Source of the DNA: Methylobacter sp. BlB1
GTDB lineage: Bacteria > Pseudomonadota > Gammaproteobacteria > Methylococcales > Methylomonadaceae
Direction of reading: 5' to 3'
Assembly (NCBI RefSeq): GCF_015476545.1
Contig: NZ_JADMKV010000001.1
Coordinates: forward strand, 62,001 to 126,000
Length of the DNA stretch: 64,000 bases
Part shown: one piece after another, positions 27,256 through 35,542 of the stretch
How the letters are laid out: each line of letters begins with the position of its first letter
Numbering within the stretch: the first letter of the stretch is position 1
Notes under the pieces: generated by a model
What the model saw: only the letters and a program-made list of their open reading frames with translations
What the model was told of the DNA's origin: nothing
Databases searched by the model: none
Translations under genes and position numbers: made by a program

Positions 27256-27823
27256 CAAAACCCAGCGCTGGATTGCGGTAGGCCTCCTGGCGGCTGTGAT
27301 AGTGATTTTTGGTGTCGTTGTTATTGCGCCCATTGTCAGCAAGGGTATGGAACTGCATGAAACCAAGAATGCGCTGGTTTTCAAGCTCCAGAAGTACCAG
27401 CGGATTTTAGCCAGGAAAGACGCCGTCACTGAAGGCATGGATAAAATAAAAGCCCAGCATTTGTCCCAAGGTTATTTTAATGCTCAAGGGACTGGCGCTC
27501 TGGCGTCCGCGGATGTACAGGAGTTTATTAAAAAGGCGATTGTCGATGCAGGCGGGCAATTGACCAGTACTCAGGCGCTTCCTGTCAGCAATAAGGATGG
27601 CTTCAGCCGCATTATGGTCAAAGTCAGAATGACCGGCACTATTGAAGAGCTGCGCTCAGTGTTGTACAAAATGGAAACGTCGGTGCCGCTGATCATCGTC
27701 GATCAGATCGATATAAGGCCGGTGCGAGGCATAAGAAACAGGAAAACCCGACAGATTGAATCGAGCAATGAATTGAATGTGAATTTTCAGGCCGTTAGTT
27801 TCATGAGAATACCGCCAGGATGA
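27242..27823 (+). CDS. gspM: Type II secretion protein GspM (GspMb/PilO type)
   Basis: The 193-residue bitopic inner-membrane protein has a TM helix at 10-30, a coiled segment and a periplasmic ferredoxin-like domain (about 85-190, with LRSVLYKMETSVPLIIVDQI, as in the GspM-b/PilO group). It partners GspL. It overlaps gspL by 14 bases and the next gene by 4 bases. The segment just after the TM helix carries the heptads KNALVFKLQKYQRILARKDA. Confidence 0.85.
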   Translation: MAAYNKTQRWIAVGLLAAVIVIFGVVVIAPIVSKGMELHETKNALVFKLQKYQRILARKDAVTEGMDKIKAQHLSQGYFNAQGTGALASADVQEFIKKAIVDAGGQLTSTQALPVSNKDGFSRIMVKVRMTGTIEELRSVLYKMETSVPLIIVDQIDIRPVRGIRNRKTRQIESSNELNVNFQAVSFMRIPPG

Positions 27824-28422
27824 ATGTTAAATTAATTAAATTATTGGCCTCCGTTTGTACCGTCCTGCTGTTGATTATTACTGCCGAGTGGTTATATGCG
27901 AAGCATTCCAGAAAGCAACTGCAGAAATCGATTACATCCGTTGAAACCCAACCCTACAAAGTAGGCGACTTGCCAAGCCTGGTGCTGACGAAACAACCGG
28001 AGGACAAATACGCTGATCTGGTCACACGGCCCTTATTCATCAAAGGGCGGAGACCTGTAGAAACGGTCGAGGTTGAAGAAGCAACCGCAGTTGGAGGTTC
28101 CGATAGTTTTGAATGGCAGCTAACGGGTGTCTATACGAAAGGCAAACAGTTATCAGCCTTGTTCAGCCGTGATAAAGCACCAGCCACGGAAAAAAAATAC
28201 CTTAAAATAACTGAAGGCGATGATATCAGCGGCTGGACACTGGCCGAGATTCATACAGACAAAGTCGTACTCAAGCAAGGAAGTCATCAAAAAGAGCTTA
28301 TGCTAAGAAAACCAAAATTAAAAGAATTACCCAAGAAAAAAAGCATACCCAACGCATTTACGCCTAAAGCAGAGGCGCCCAAAGCGGAAGACACGTCAGG
28401 AAATAGCGAAAATGAAGAATAA
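27820..28422 (+). CDS. Type II secretion GspC/GspN-like protein with HR domain
   Basis: The 200-residue protein has an N-terminal TM helix (about 7-26), a linker and one small beta domain (about 60-160). That domain contains DLVTRPLFIKGRRP and FEWQLTGVYTKGKQLSALF, which match the homology region of GspC that contacts the secretin. There is no PDZ or coiled-coil C-terminal domain; the end is Lys/Pro/Glu-rich and disordered. Xanthomonas-type operons have a gene here called gspN/xpsN. It overlaps gspD by 11 bases and probably does the GspC job of connecting platform and secretin. Confidence 0.75.
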   Translation: MNVKLIKLLASVCTVLLLIITAEWLYAKHSRKQLQKSITSVETQPYKVGDLPSLVLTKQPEDKYADLVTRPLFIKGRRPVETVEVEEATAVGGSDSFEWQLTGVYTKGKQLSALFSRDKAPATEKKYLKITEGDDISGWTLAEIHTDKVVLKQGSHQKELMLRKPKLKELPKKKSIPNAFTPKAEAPKAEDTSGNSENEE

Positions 28423-30616
28423 TATAAAAAAAATAAAAAAAGCTTCCTGGGCTGTTGTTCTGGGGCTTTCGCTGTCAAGTTGCGAATTTATGGGGCCGCC
28501 GGTAGCCGTTAAAAAACCGCTGCCGCCAATACGTACGGACCAGCCGGAGGAACAGGAAGGAGCCGTTTTTAAACACTTGCAAAACAAGCCGCATCCCAGT
28601 GAAAAAGTGCGGCCGGCGGCGGAGCTCTATCCCGGAACGGAACGGTTCGTGTCGCGGACGGCAACGCAGCCGGGCAGGGGCGCAGCTCGGGGCGAAGGCG
28701 CATACAGCCTGAACTTTGATGAAGCCGACCTGGGCGAAGTGGCGAAAGTGATTCTGAGCGACATACTTGGTGAAAACTATGTATTGAGCCCCAAGGTGGC
28801 CGGCAAGGTGACGCTGCAGACCACCCAGGCTTTAACGAAAGAAGAATTATTGCCTACCCTGGAGATGTTGCTGCGCATGAATAATGCGGCGCTGGTCAAG
28901 GACGGCCGCGTTTATCATATCGAGCCCGCGGCAGAGGCGTTATACAGCACCGACTTTGCAAGAGCTGGCGCGGCCGGTTACCAGGTGAAGGTCATACCGA
29001 TCAGGAATGTGGCCGTACAGGATATCGCCGAAGTAATCAAGCCGCTGGTGCAGGAAAAAACCATCCTGCAAGTCGACGGCATGCGCAATCTGCTGGTTGT
29101 TTCCGGAACGGCCGATGAACTGGCGCGTATTATGGATATGGTCGCCACTTTCGATATCGATGTCTTGAGAGGGCGTTCATTCGGTATTTTTCCTTTAGTG
29201 CATGCCGCGCCGGAGCAGGTTATTGAAGAGCTGGATGCCGTGTTTAATAAAACTGAAAAAGATGAGAGCACCTTTTTCCGGTTTATAGAAATCGAACGGT
29301 TGAATGCCATCCTGGCCATTACGCACCAGGCCTCTTATTTAAGAGACATTGAAAGCTGGATACTGCGGCTGGACCGGTCGACTACGGCTACCGGCGGCGG
29401 TGTGAATGTCTATAAGGTTCAGAATGTCGATGCCGTAGAATTGGCGGCGACATTGAATGAAATTTTTACCGGCGCATCGACAAAGAAAGATAAAGGCGCA
29501 AAGGTTGCTCCCGGAAAAAAAGCCGCTGAAATCACCAATAAGCAGGGGCAGGAGGCGGCAAAAGCGGCTTTCAGCAAACCTGCGGGATCAGAAGGCGGCG
29601 GCGTTGCCGAGGTGAGTAAGGAAGTCAGAATTATTGCCGATGAGATCAATAACTCGATCGTCGTTGTCGCGACGCCGGAAGAATATGAAAAGATTCGCGC
29701 CGTTATCGTTCAGCTCGATGTTATGCCGCTGCAGGTCTTGATCGATGCGACCATCGTATCGGTGAACCTGACCGACAGTTTAAAGTACGGTATTCAATGG
29801 TTTTTAAGTCATCATAATGTGGGTGGCGATCATGTCATTACTAATACTAACACGAGTGGATCAAATATAAGAGGATCATTAGCGGAAGCGCAGGCGGAAG
29901 GGACATCGCTCAGGGATATTGCCGCAGGTGCAGTATCAGGTGGCTTTGGCTATGCGTTTCTCAGTGATTCGGGAGATGTACGCGCCGTATTAAATGCATC
30001 GGCTAATGACAATAAGCTTAATGTGATTTCTTCGCCGTCGTTGATGGTGCTGAATAATCAGGAAGCCTCAATACAAGTCGGTGATGAAATACCGTTGAGA
30101 ACGTCTCAGTCATCTGCTCTTCCCACTTCAGGCCAATCTTTCGACGCTAATAGTCTCGTGCAAACCAGCGGCATTCAGCAGCGCAAGACTGGTGTGAAGT
30201 TGAAAGTTAAGCCCCGAGTCAATGCAAGCGGTCTAGTGATTATGGATATCGAGCAAAGCGTTGAAAGACCGCAGAAGACGACGGCCAGTAATATCGATTC
30301 GCCTACGATACAAAGCCGGGAAATTACCAGTAACGTAGCGGTACACAGCGGAGAAACGGTTGTGCTGGGCGGCTTGATCGATGAGAACGATACCTATAAT
30401 CAAGATGGGATTCCATTTTTATATAAGCTGCCTTTAATAGGCCCCTTGTTCGGCGGGACGACAAAAGAGAAAGTTAAGACAGAACTGGTTGTGCTGATTA
30501 CCCCGCGCGTTGTTACAAGCAGGCAGGACGGCCGACTGATTACCGACGAGTTCAGACGCAAATTGACCGGCATTTATGAGATACCGCAAACTGAAGAGGT
30601 AACGAAAACGTATTAA
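28412..30616 (+). CDS. gspD: Type II secretion outer-membrane secretin GspD
   Basis: The 734-residue secretin has a lipoprotein signal (LSLSSC, lipid on Cys near residue 25). N0-N3 ring domains (about 100-440) have an Ala/Lys/Gly-rich loop (about 355-400) inside N3. The C-terminal secretin core contains NVISSPSLMVLNNQEASIQV and VLGGLI, and closes with VKTELVVLITPRVV. The lipid anchor could make it independent of a separate pilotin. It is the last gene of the operon; ilvA follows after 78 bases. Confidence 0.95.
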   Translation: MKNNIKKIKKASWAVVLGLSLSSCEFMGPPVAVKKPLPPIRTDQPEEQEGAVFKHLQNKPHPSEKVRPAAELYPGTERFVSRTATQPGRGAARGEGAYSLNFDEADLGEVAKVILSDILGENYVLSPKVAGKVTLQTTQALTKEELLPTLEMLLRMNNAALVKDGRVYHIEPAAEALYSTDFARAGAAGYQVKVIPIRNVAVQDIAEVIKPLVQEKTILQVDGMRNLLVVSGTADELARIMDMVATFDIDVLRGRSFGIFPLVHAAPEQVIEELDAVFNKTEKDESTFFRFIEIERLNAILAITHQASYLRDIESWILRLDRSTTATGGGVNVYKVQNVDAVELAATLNEIFTGASTKKDKGAKVAPGKKAAEITNKQGQEAAKAAFSKPAGSEGGGVAEVSKEVRIIADEINNSIVVVATPEEYEKIRAVIVQLDVMPLQVLIDATIVSVNLTDSLKYGIQWFLSHHNVGGDHVITNTNTSGSNIRGSLAEAQAEGTSLRDIAAGAVSGGFGYAFLSDSGDVRAVLNASANDNKLNVISSPSLMVLNNQEASIQVGDEIPLRTSQSSALPTSGQSFDANSLVQTSGIQQRKTGVKLKVKPRVNASGLVIMDIEQSVERPQKTTASNIDSPTIQSREITSNVAVHSGETVVLGGLIDENDTYNQDGIPFLYKLPLIGPLFGGTTKEKVKTELVVLITPRVVTSRQDGRLITDEFRRKLTGIYEIPQTEEVTKTY

Positions 30617-30694
30617 TGGCTATAGCCAGCGCACCTTAAGTGGATAGTATGGGATAATAGCCGGGTTAAAGAAGATCTCAGCCCATTTTCAAAC

Positions 30695-32257
30695 ATGCCG
30701 ATAAAATACATAGAAAAAATATTACGCGCCAAAGTTTACGATGTTGCCGTAGAAACGCCTCTGGATTTCGCATCCTCGCTGTCGGAGCGCCTGGGCAACA
30801 ACGTCTATTTGAAACGCGAAGACCTGCAGCCGGTGTTCTCGTTTAAACTGCGCGGCGCCTACAATAAGATGGCCTTGCTGAACGAGCAGGAGCGGGCGCA
30901 TGGCGTGATCGCCGCTTCAGCCGGCAATCACGCCCAGGGCGTTGCCCTAGCGGCCAAAAGATTGGGCATTAAGGCATTGATCGTGATGCCGAAAACCACG
31001 CCCGAAATTAAAGTCCAGTCCGTGAAAGCCAGAGGCGCCAAAGCGGTGCTGTTCGGCGATGCCTATGATGAGGCTTATGCGCATGCCAGGGAATTGGCCG
31101 AACAAAAAGACATGGTGTTCATCCATCCCTATGACGATCCCGACGTCATCGCCGGGCAGGGTACGGTAGCCATGGAAATCCTCCGGCAGCAGACCGACGG
31201 CTTGGATGCGATCTTTGTGCCGGTCGGCGGCGGCGGCTTGATTGCCGGTGTCGCGGCTTATGTCAAATTCGTGCGGCCGGAGATCAAGGTCATCGGCGTG
31301 GAGCCCGATGATTCTGATTGCCTGAACCGGGCTCTGAAAGCGAAGCGCAGAGTCACCATTAAACAGGTCGGCCTGTTTGCCGATGGCGTGGCGGTCAAGC
31401 AGATCGGCGAAGAACCTTTCCGCCTGGCGCAAAATTATGTTGATGAAGTCGTTACCGTCAATACCGATGAAATCTGCGCCGCGATCAAGGATATTTTTGA
31501 CGATACGCGCTCGGTTGCCGAGCCTGCCGGCGCCTTGGGTATTGCCGGCCTGAAGAAATATGTCGAGCGCGAGAAGATAACCGGGCAAACACTGGTCGCC
31601 ATCGATAGCGGCGCCAATATGAATTTCGACCGGCTGCGCTATGTGGCCGAGCGCGCTCAGGTCGGCGAGCATCGCGAGATCCTGCTGGCCGTCAGCATCC
31701 CCGAAACGCCGGGCAGCTTTTTGCGATTCTGCCGCATGCTGGGCGGACGTAGCATTACCGAGTTCAATTACCGTTATTTCGATCCCAAACTGGCCCAGGT
31801 TTTTGTCGGCATCTCCAGCAGCGGGCTTGAATCGGATCGGGCCGATTTAATCCTGCAATTACAGGACCAGGGCTTTTCGGTTACCGATATGACCACCAAT
31901 GATCTGGCTAAAGAGCACGTGCGTTATATGGTAGGAGGCCATGCGCCGCGTGAACTGAATGAGGTTATTTACAGCCTGGAGTTTCCGGAAAGGCCCGGCG
32001 CGCTATTGAATTTCCTGACGGCGCTGGGCGGGCGCTGGAATATCAGCCTGTTCCATTACCGCAATCATGGCGCCGCATTCGGCAAGGTCCTGATGGGCGT
32101 GCAGATGCCGAAAGCGGAGCGCAAGGAATTCCAGCAATGCCTTGATGGGCTGGGTTTTGCTTATCAGGAGGAAACCGATAATCCCGCCTATCGCCTGTTC
32201 TCGGGGGGCAGCGAGGTGAAAAACAAACAATCGGATGGCGCCGTTATCGAGGCATAG
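30695..32257 (+). CDS. ilvA: Threonine ammonia-lyase, biosynthetic
   Basis: IlvA converts threonine to 2-oxobutyrate and ammonia, the committed step to isoleucine. The 520-residue protein has a PLP domain with the Schiff-base Lys K51 (FSFKLRGAY), the phosphate-binding glycine loop VGGGGL and SAGNHAQG. Two ACT-like regulatory domains (about 330-500) are typical of the long, isoleucine-inhibited form. It stands alone after the T2SS operon and converges with the EVE gene. A C-terminal stretch of about 20 polar residues is not conserved in the family. Confidence 0.96.
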   Translation: MPIKYIEKILRAKVYDVAVETPLDFASSLSERLGNNVYLKREDLQPVFSFKLRGAYNKMALLNEQERAHGVIAASAGNHAQGVALAAKRLGIKALIVMPKTTPEIKVQSVKARGAKAVLFGDAYDEAYAHARELAEQKDMVFIHPYDDPDVIAGQGTVAMEILRQQTDGLDAIFVPVGGGGLIAGVAAYVKFVRPEIKVIGVEPDDSDCLNRALKAKRRVTIKQVGLFADGVAVKQIGEEPFRLAQNYVDEVVTVNTDEICAAIKDIFDDTRSVAEPAGALGIAGLKKYVEREKITGQTLVAIDSGANMNFDRLRYVAERAQVGEHREILLAVSIPETPGSFLRFCRMLGGRSITEFNYRYFDPKLAQVFVGISSSGLESDRADLILQLQDQGFSVTDMTTNDLAKEHVRYMVGGHAPRELNEVIYSLEFPERPGALLNFLTALGGRWNISLFHYRNHGAAFGKVLMGVQMPKAERKEFQQCLDGLGFAYQEETDNPAYRLFSGGSEVKNKQSDGAVIEA

Positions 32258-32271
32258 CTAGCACGGGCAGT

Positions 32272-32296
32272 CAGTGGCCGCCTTGTGTCGCCACTG
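32272..32296. terminator. Hairpin between convergent ilvA and EVE genes
   Basis: CAGTGGC (32272-32278) and GCCACTG (32290-32296) form a perfect 7-bp stem with an 11-base loop in the 43-bp gap. It could end transcription on either strand. No T-tract is seen. Confidence 0.4.
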
Positions 32297-32300
32297 CCGG

Positions 32301-32760
32301 TTATTCCAGTGAGCGTATAAAATCCCATTGCTGTTGGGAGACCGGCATGATCGATAAGCGATTGCCGCGTCTTACCAGCGCAAGATCGGCCAACTCCTGC
32401 TTTTGCTTTAATTCCTGGAGAGTAATGGTGCGGGACAGTGTTCTGACATGCCTGACGTCAACCATGAACCAGCGCGGCTGGGCCGGATCGCTTTTAGGGT
32501 CGAAATGTTTGTCATCGGGATCGAAAGCGGTAAAGTCCGGATAGCCTTCGCGGACCACTTCCATAATGCCGACAATGCCCGGCACATCGCAGTTGGAATG
32601 ATAGAAGAAAACCTGATCGCCGAGTTTCATCTCATCGCGCATCATGTTTCTGGCTTGGTAATTACGCACCCCGTCCCAGTGTTCGGTCCGGTCGGGTTTG
32701 TTGCACAGGTCATTGATGCCGAACGCATCCGGTTCGGATTTCATTAGCCAGTAATTCATG
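32301..32760 (-). CDS. EVE-domain protein
   Basis: The 152-residue protein is a single EVE/PUA-like domain that begins MNYWLMKSEPDAFGINDL. It has the family blocks EHWDGVRNYQARNMMR and GDQVFFYHSNC. EVE domains bind modified bases in RNA or DNA; the cellular target here is unknown. The start is taken at 32760 because the domain begins there. A longer in-frame start at 32807 would lie inside the 6S RNA gene and adds no domain sequence. In E. coli the gene after 6S RNA is ygfA, so this position holds a different gene. Confidence 0.88.
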
Positions 32761-32774
32761 GGGATTTTTATAAG

Positions 32775-32965
32775 AAAAAGGCATCTCCCGCCTGCGCCGT
32801 AATGCACTTTCGTCCTTGAACCAACGGTTCAAGTGGGGACGTGATCGGTAAATCAGGCTTCCCGTATAGAGCGGGCATGCACACCATCACCGTAATCTGC
32901 CCCCTGGGTAAAAATAGGTTCAGGAAACACCCAGTACACTCTCGAACGCTGCAGGAGATGCAAAC
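32775..32965 (-). ncRNA. ssrS: 6S RNA
   Basis: On the minus strand, between zapA and the EVE gene, the terminal stem GCATCTCC (+ strand 32954-32961) pairs exactly with GGAGATGC (+ strand 32781-32788). Inside are blocks shared with E. coli 6S RNA: GCATGCCCGCTC...GGGAAGCCT, which matches the GCATGCTCGG...GAGAAGCCT segment, and the hairpin TTGAACC...GGTTCAAGG (32814-32833). The distance between stem ends is about 181 bases, close to the 184 nt of E. coli. A T-rich CCTTTTTCTT follows the 3' end. 6S RNA sequesters sigma-70 RNA polymerase in stationary phase. The position after zapA is the conserved gammaproteobacterial one. Exact ends are approximate. Confidence 0.93.
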
Positions 32966-32972
32966 TAATATT

Positions 32973-33281
32973 TTACTGTATTTCAGGATTTTCTAAAACG
33001 TTTTCTATTTTATGACGCATATTAGCCAGATTTTCATTGAGGCTCTGAGTCAGCATGGCATTCTGCTTTCTCATCACATGCAATTCGTGCGCCAGGTTGA
33101 GCGCTGCCATGACGGCGATTCTGTCCGCGCCGCTGACTCGTCCGGAATCCCTGATTTTGCGCATTTTTTGATCAAGTTCCTGGGCTGAATGGATCAAATC
33201 GTCCTTCTCATCAGGATCGCAGGCAATCCTATAGTCTTTACCCATGATAGTAAGCGATACCGGTTGAGGATTTTTTTTCAT
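32973..33281 (-). CDS. zapA: Cell division protein ZapA
   Basis: ZapA binds and bundles FtsZ filaments at the division ring. The 102-residue protein has the N-terminal ZapA beta-alpha domain (VSLTIMGKDYRIACDPDE, with AQELDQKMRKIR) and a C-terminal coiled coil for dimerisation (about 55-98). It overlaps the upstream coiled-coil gene by 4 bases and lies about 10 bases before the 6S RNA, so all three are probably transcribed together and then processed. Length and order match other gammaproteobacteria. Confidence 0.93.
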   Translation of the reverse strand: MKKNPQPVSLTIMGKDYRIACDPDEKDDLIHSAQELDQKMRKIRDSGRVSGADRIAVMAALNLAHELHVMRKQNAMLTQSLNENLANMRHKIENVLENPEIQ

Positions 33282-33505
33282 GAACCTTGCTCCATTGCTT
33301 TCAGACGAGTAATCATAGCTTCAACCCGGGTTCTGGCCAGGGCGGTTTTTTCAAGCAGTTTGGCTTTTTCCCGGACCAGGGACTCCTGCTTGATTTTAAG
33401 GGAACTGTTTTCGTTTTTTACCGAATTATATTGTTCGATAAGCTTGTCCAGTTTATCTTCGAGCTCTTTTAATTCTAAGGATTGAGTTGTTTCTGAATTC
33501 GTCAT
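33278..33505 (-). CDS. ZapB-like coiled-coil protein (TIGR02449 type)
   Basis: The 75-residue protein is almost entirely one coiled coil (about 10-65) with Leu/Ile heptads (LELKELEDKLDKLIEQYNSV), ending in RLKAMEQGS. Such proteins sit directly upstream of zapA in many gammaproteobacteria and have been grouped as TIGR02449. By analogy with ZapB it could join the Z-ring through ZapA; this is inference. It starts the minus-strand zapA operon, divergent from ygfB. Confidence 0.83.
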   Translation of the reverse strand: MTNSETTQSLELKELEDKLDKLIEQYNSVKNENSSLKIKQESLVREKAKLLEKTALARTRVEAMITRLKAMEQGS

Positions 33506-33693
33506 AGTAGTTAACTACATCATTGCAAATAATCAGCCGCGTGTTTAGTTAGGATTATCGGCGATATGTTCTAATACTGCTCATAGTCAGTCGCCCTGGA
33601 GCCAAGAAGAACAAATGTTATCCAAGTCGGGGATCAATGGTAGCATAAGCAGTATTTTTTTTTTAGCAGTAGTGAAATTATTATGTGGGTGTC

Positions 33694-34215
33694 ATGGTTT
33701 ACCAGGTAATCAATACGATATTAGAGCATAACGACGCGGATGTTTCCGCTGCCGAGGCTCATGGCATGGCGACAGGCATATTGTGCGTCAATGGCCAGGC
33801 CGAGAGCGCTCCTTGGCTGAAGGAACTGTTTAAGGACGATACCGATTTGAGCGATGAAGACAGGGCGGCTCTGATGAAGTTATTCGAGCAGACCCGGACA
33901 TTGCTGGCTAGTCAAGCGTTTGAATTTGACCTGTTTTTGCCTGACGATGACGCTTTCCTGTATGAGCGTGTTCAGGCATTGAGCCGTTGGTGCCAGGGAT
34001 TTTTATTCGGCATTGGTTCCGTGTACACCGCAAAAGGCTGGCCCAATGATGTTTCCGAAATATTGAAGGATATTACGGAATTTACCAAGCTGGACGAAGA
34101 AGCCGAAGGCGAGGAAGACGAGAATGCCTATATGGAAGTTACTGAATACCTGAGATCCGCCGTTTTATTACTGCGGGATGAGTTAAATATCAATACCGAC
34201 GGCACTGTTCATTAG
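33694..34215 (+). CDS. ygfB: YgfB/YecA (UPF0149) family protein
   Basis: The 173-residue acidic helical protein belongs to UPF0149. It has AEAHGMATGILC near the N-terminus and the family signature SRWCQGFLFGIG (about 98-109). In Pseudomonas YgfB relatives affect beta-lactamase regulation, but the general biochemical role is not established. The gene leads ygfB-pepP-ubiH-ubiI, an order conserved in gammaproteobacteria. The ATG at 33694 is chosen; a GTG three codons earlier is possible. Upstream lies a 188-bp divergent region shared with the zapA operon. Confidence 0.9.
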   Translation: MVYQVINTILEHNDADVSAAEAHGMATGILCVNGQAESAPWLKELFKDDTDLSDEDRAALMKLFEQTRTLLASQAFEFDLFLPDDDAFLYERVQALSRWCQGFLFGIGSVYTAKGWPNDVSEILKDITEFTKLDEEAEGEEDENAYMEVTEYLRSAVLLLRDELNINTDGTVH

Positions 34216-34231
34216 GCGGTGGAACAAGCAA

Positions 34232-35542
34232 ATGAAGCAAAGCGAATTCAAAAAAAGAAGAAAGCAATTAATGCAGCGGATCGGCAAGGGCAATATCGCG
34301 CTGATAGGCAGCGCCCCGGTTCGGACCCGTAACCGCGATGTCGATTATCCGTTTCGGCAGGACAGCGATTTTTATTATCTGACCGGTTTCAATGAACCCG
34401 ACTCATTGGCTGTCTTTATACCTGGCCGCGAGCAGGGCGAATACATTCTGTTCTGCCGCGAATACGACGAAACCAAAGCGTTGTGGGAAGGCGCCCATGC
34501 CGGGCTTGAAGGCGCCACCCAGCACTATGAGGCCGACGACTCTTTCCCTATCGATGATCTGGGCGAGATCCTGCCGGGCCTGCTGGAAGACAAAGGCAAG
34601 GTTTTCTATCCGATGGGCCGGGATTCGGATCTGGATCATCGGTTGCTGGAATGGATCAACCATATCCGCAGCCAATCAAGAACCGGCGTGACAGCGCCGG
34701 GCGAACTGGTTTCGCTGGAGCATATACTGCACGAAATGCGCCTGTTCAAAAGCCCTGAAGAACTTAAGCTGATGCGCCGCGCGGCGGAAGTATCCGCCCA
34801 TGCCCATGTCAAAGCCATGCAGAATTGCAAGCCTGGCCTGTATGAATATCAGATAGAAGCCGAACTTATTTATCATTTCATTCAGGGCGGCTTGCGCTCG
34901 GTGGCCTATCCCTCCATTGTCGCCGGCGGCAGAAACGCCTGCGTGCTGCACTATACCGAAAATTCGGACAAATTAAGAAGCGGCGACCTGCTGCTGATCG
35001 ATGCCGGCGCCGAGTGCGATCATTATGCGGCCGACATTACGCGCACATTCCCGGTCTCGGGACGTTTCAGCGAGCCGCAGAAGCAGCTTTACCAGCTGGT
35101 TCTCGATGCGCAGGCGGCCGCTATCGAACAGATCAAGCCCGGCGTGCCCTGGCATCTGGCGCACGAGGCCTCGGTTGAGGTGCTGACGAAAGGCCTCGTA
35201 TCTCTGGGACTGCTGAAAGGCCGCGTGCCCACGCTGATCAAGAACGAAAAGTACAAGCAGTTCTATATGCACCGGATAGGCCATTGGCTGGGCATGGACG
35301 TGCATGACGTGGGCGACTACAAGGTCGACAAGGAATGGCGGTTGCTGGAGCCCGGCATGGTGCTGACCATAGAGCCGGGGCTGTACATACCGGCGAACTG
35401 TGAAACTGTCGATGAGAAATGGCGCGGCATAGGCATCCGGATTGAGGACGATCTGGTGGTCACGGCGCAAGGACACGAGATTTTGACGGCCGGCGTGCCC
35501 AAAACCATAGCAGAAATTGAAGCGTTGATGCAGGCGGGCTGA
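34232..35542 (+). CDS. pepP: Xaa-Pro aminopeptidase (aminopeptidase P)
   Basis: PepP releases an N-terminal residue next to proline. The 436-residue protein has the N-terminal creatinase-like domain (about 1-170) and the C-terminal pita-bread metallopeptidase domain. The dimanganese ligands are visible in DAGAECDHYAADITRTF (two Asp), HRIGHWLGMDVHD (His), EPGLYIP (Glu) and GIRIEDD (Glu). It follows ygfB by 16 bases and overlaps ubiH by one base. Confidence 0.95.
   Translation: MKQSEFKKRRKQLMQRIGKGNIALIGSAPVRTRNRDVDYPFRQDSDFYYLTGFNEPDSLAVFIPGREQGEYILFCREYDETKALWEGAHAGLEGATQHYEADDSFPIDDLGEILPGLLEDKGKVFYPMGRDSDLDHRLLEWINHIRSQSRTGVTAPGELVSLEHILHEMRLFKSPEELKLMRRAAEVSAHAHVKAMQNCKPGLYEYQIEAELIYHFIQGGLRSVAYPSIVAGGRNACVLHYTENSDKLRSGDLLLIDAGAECDHYAADITRTFPVSGRFSEPQKQLYQLVLDAQAAAIEQIKPGVPWHLAHEASVEVLTKGLVSLGLLKGRVPTLIKNEKYKQFYMHRIGHWLGMDVHDVGDYKVDKEWRLLEPGMVLTIEPGLYIPANCETVDEKWRGIGIRIEDDLVVTAQGHEILTAGVPKTIAEIEALMQAG

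Noticed and set aside
32761-32807. Longer start for the EVE-domain gene
   Set aside because: The extra codons lie within the 6S RNA 3' part and precede the conserved start of the domain.
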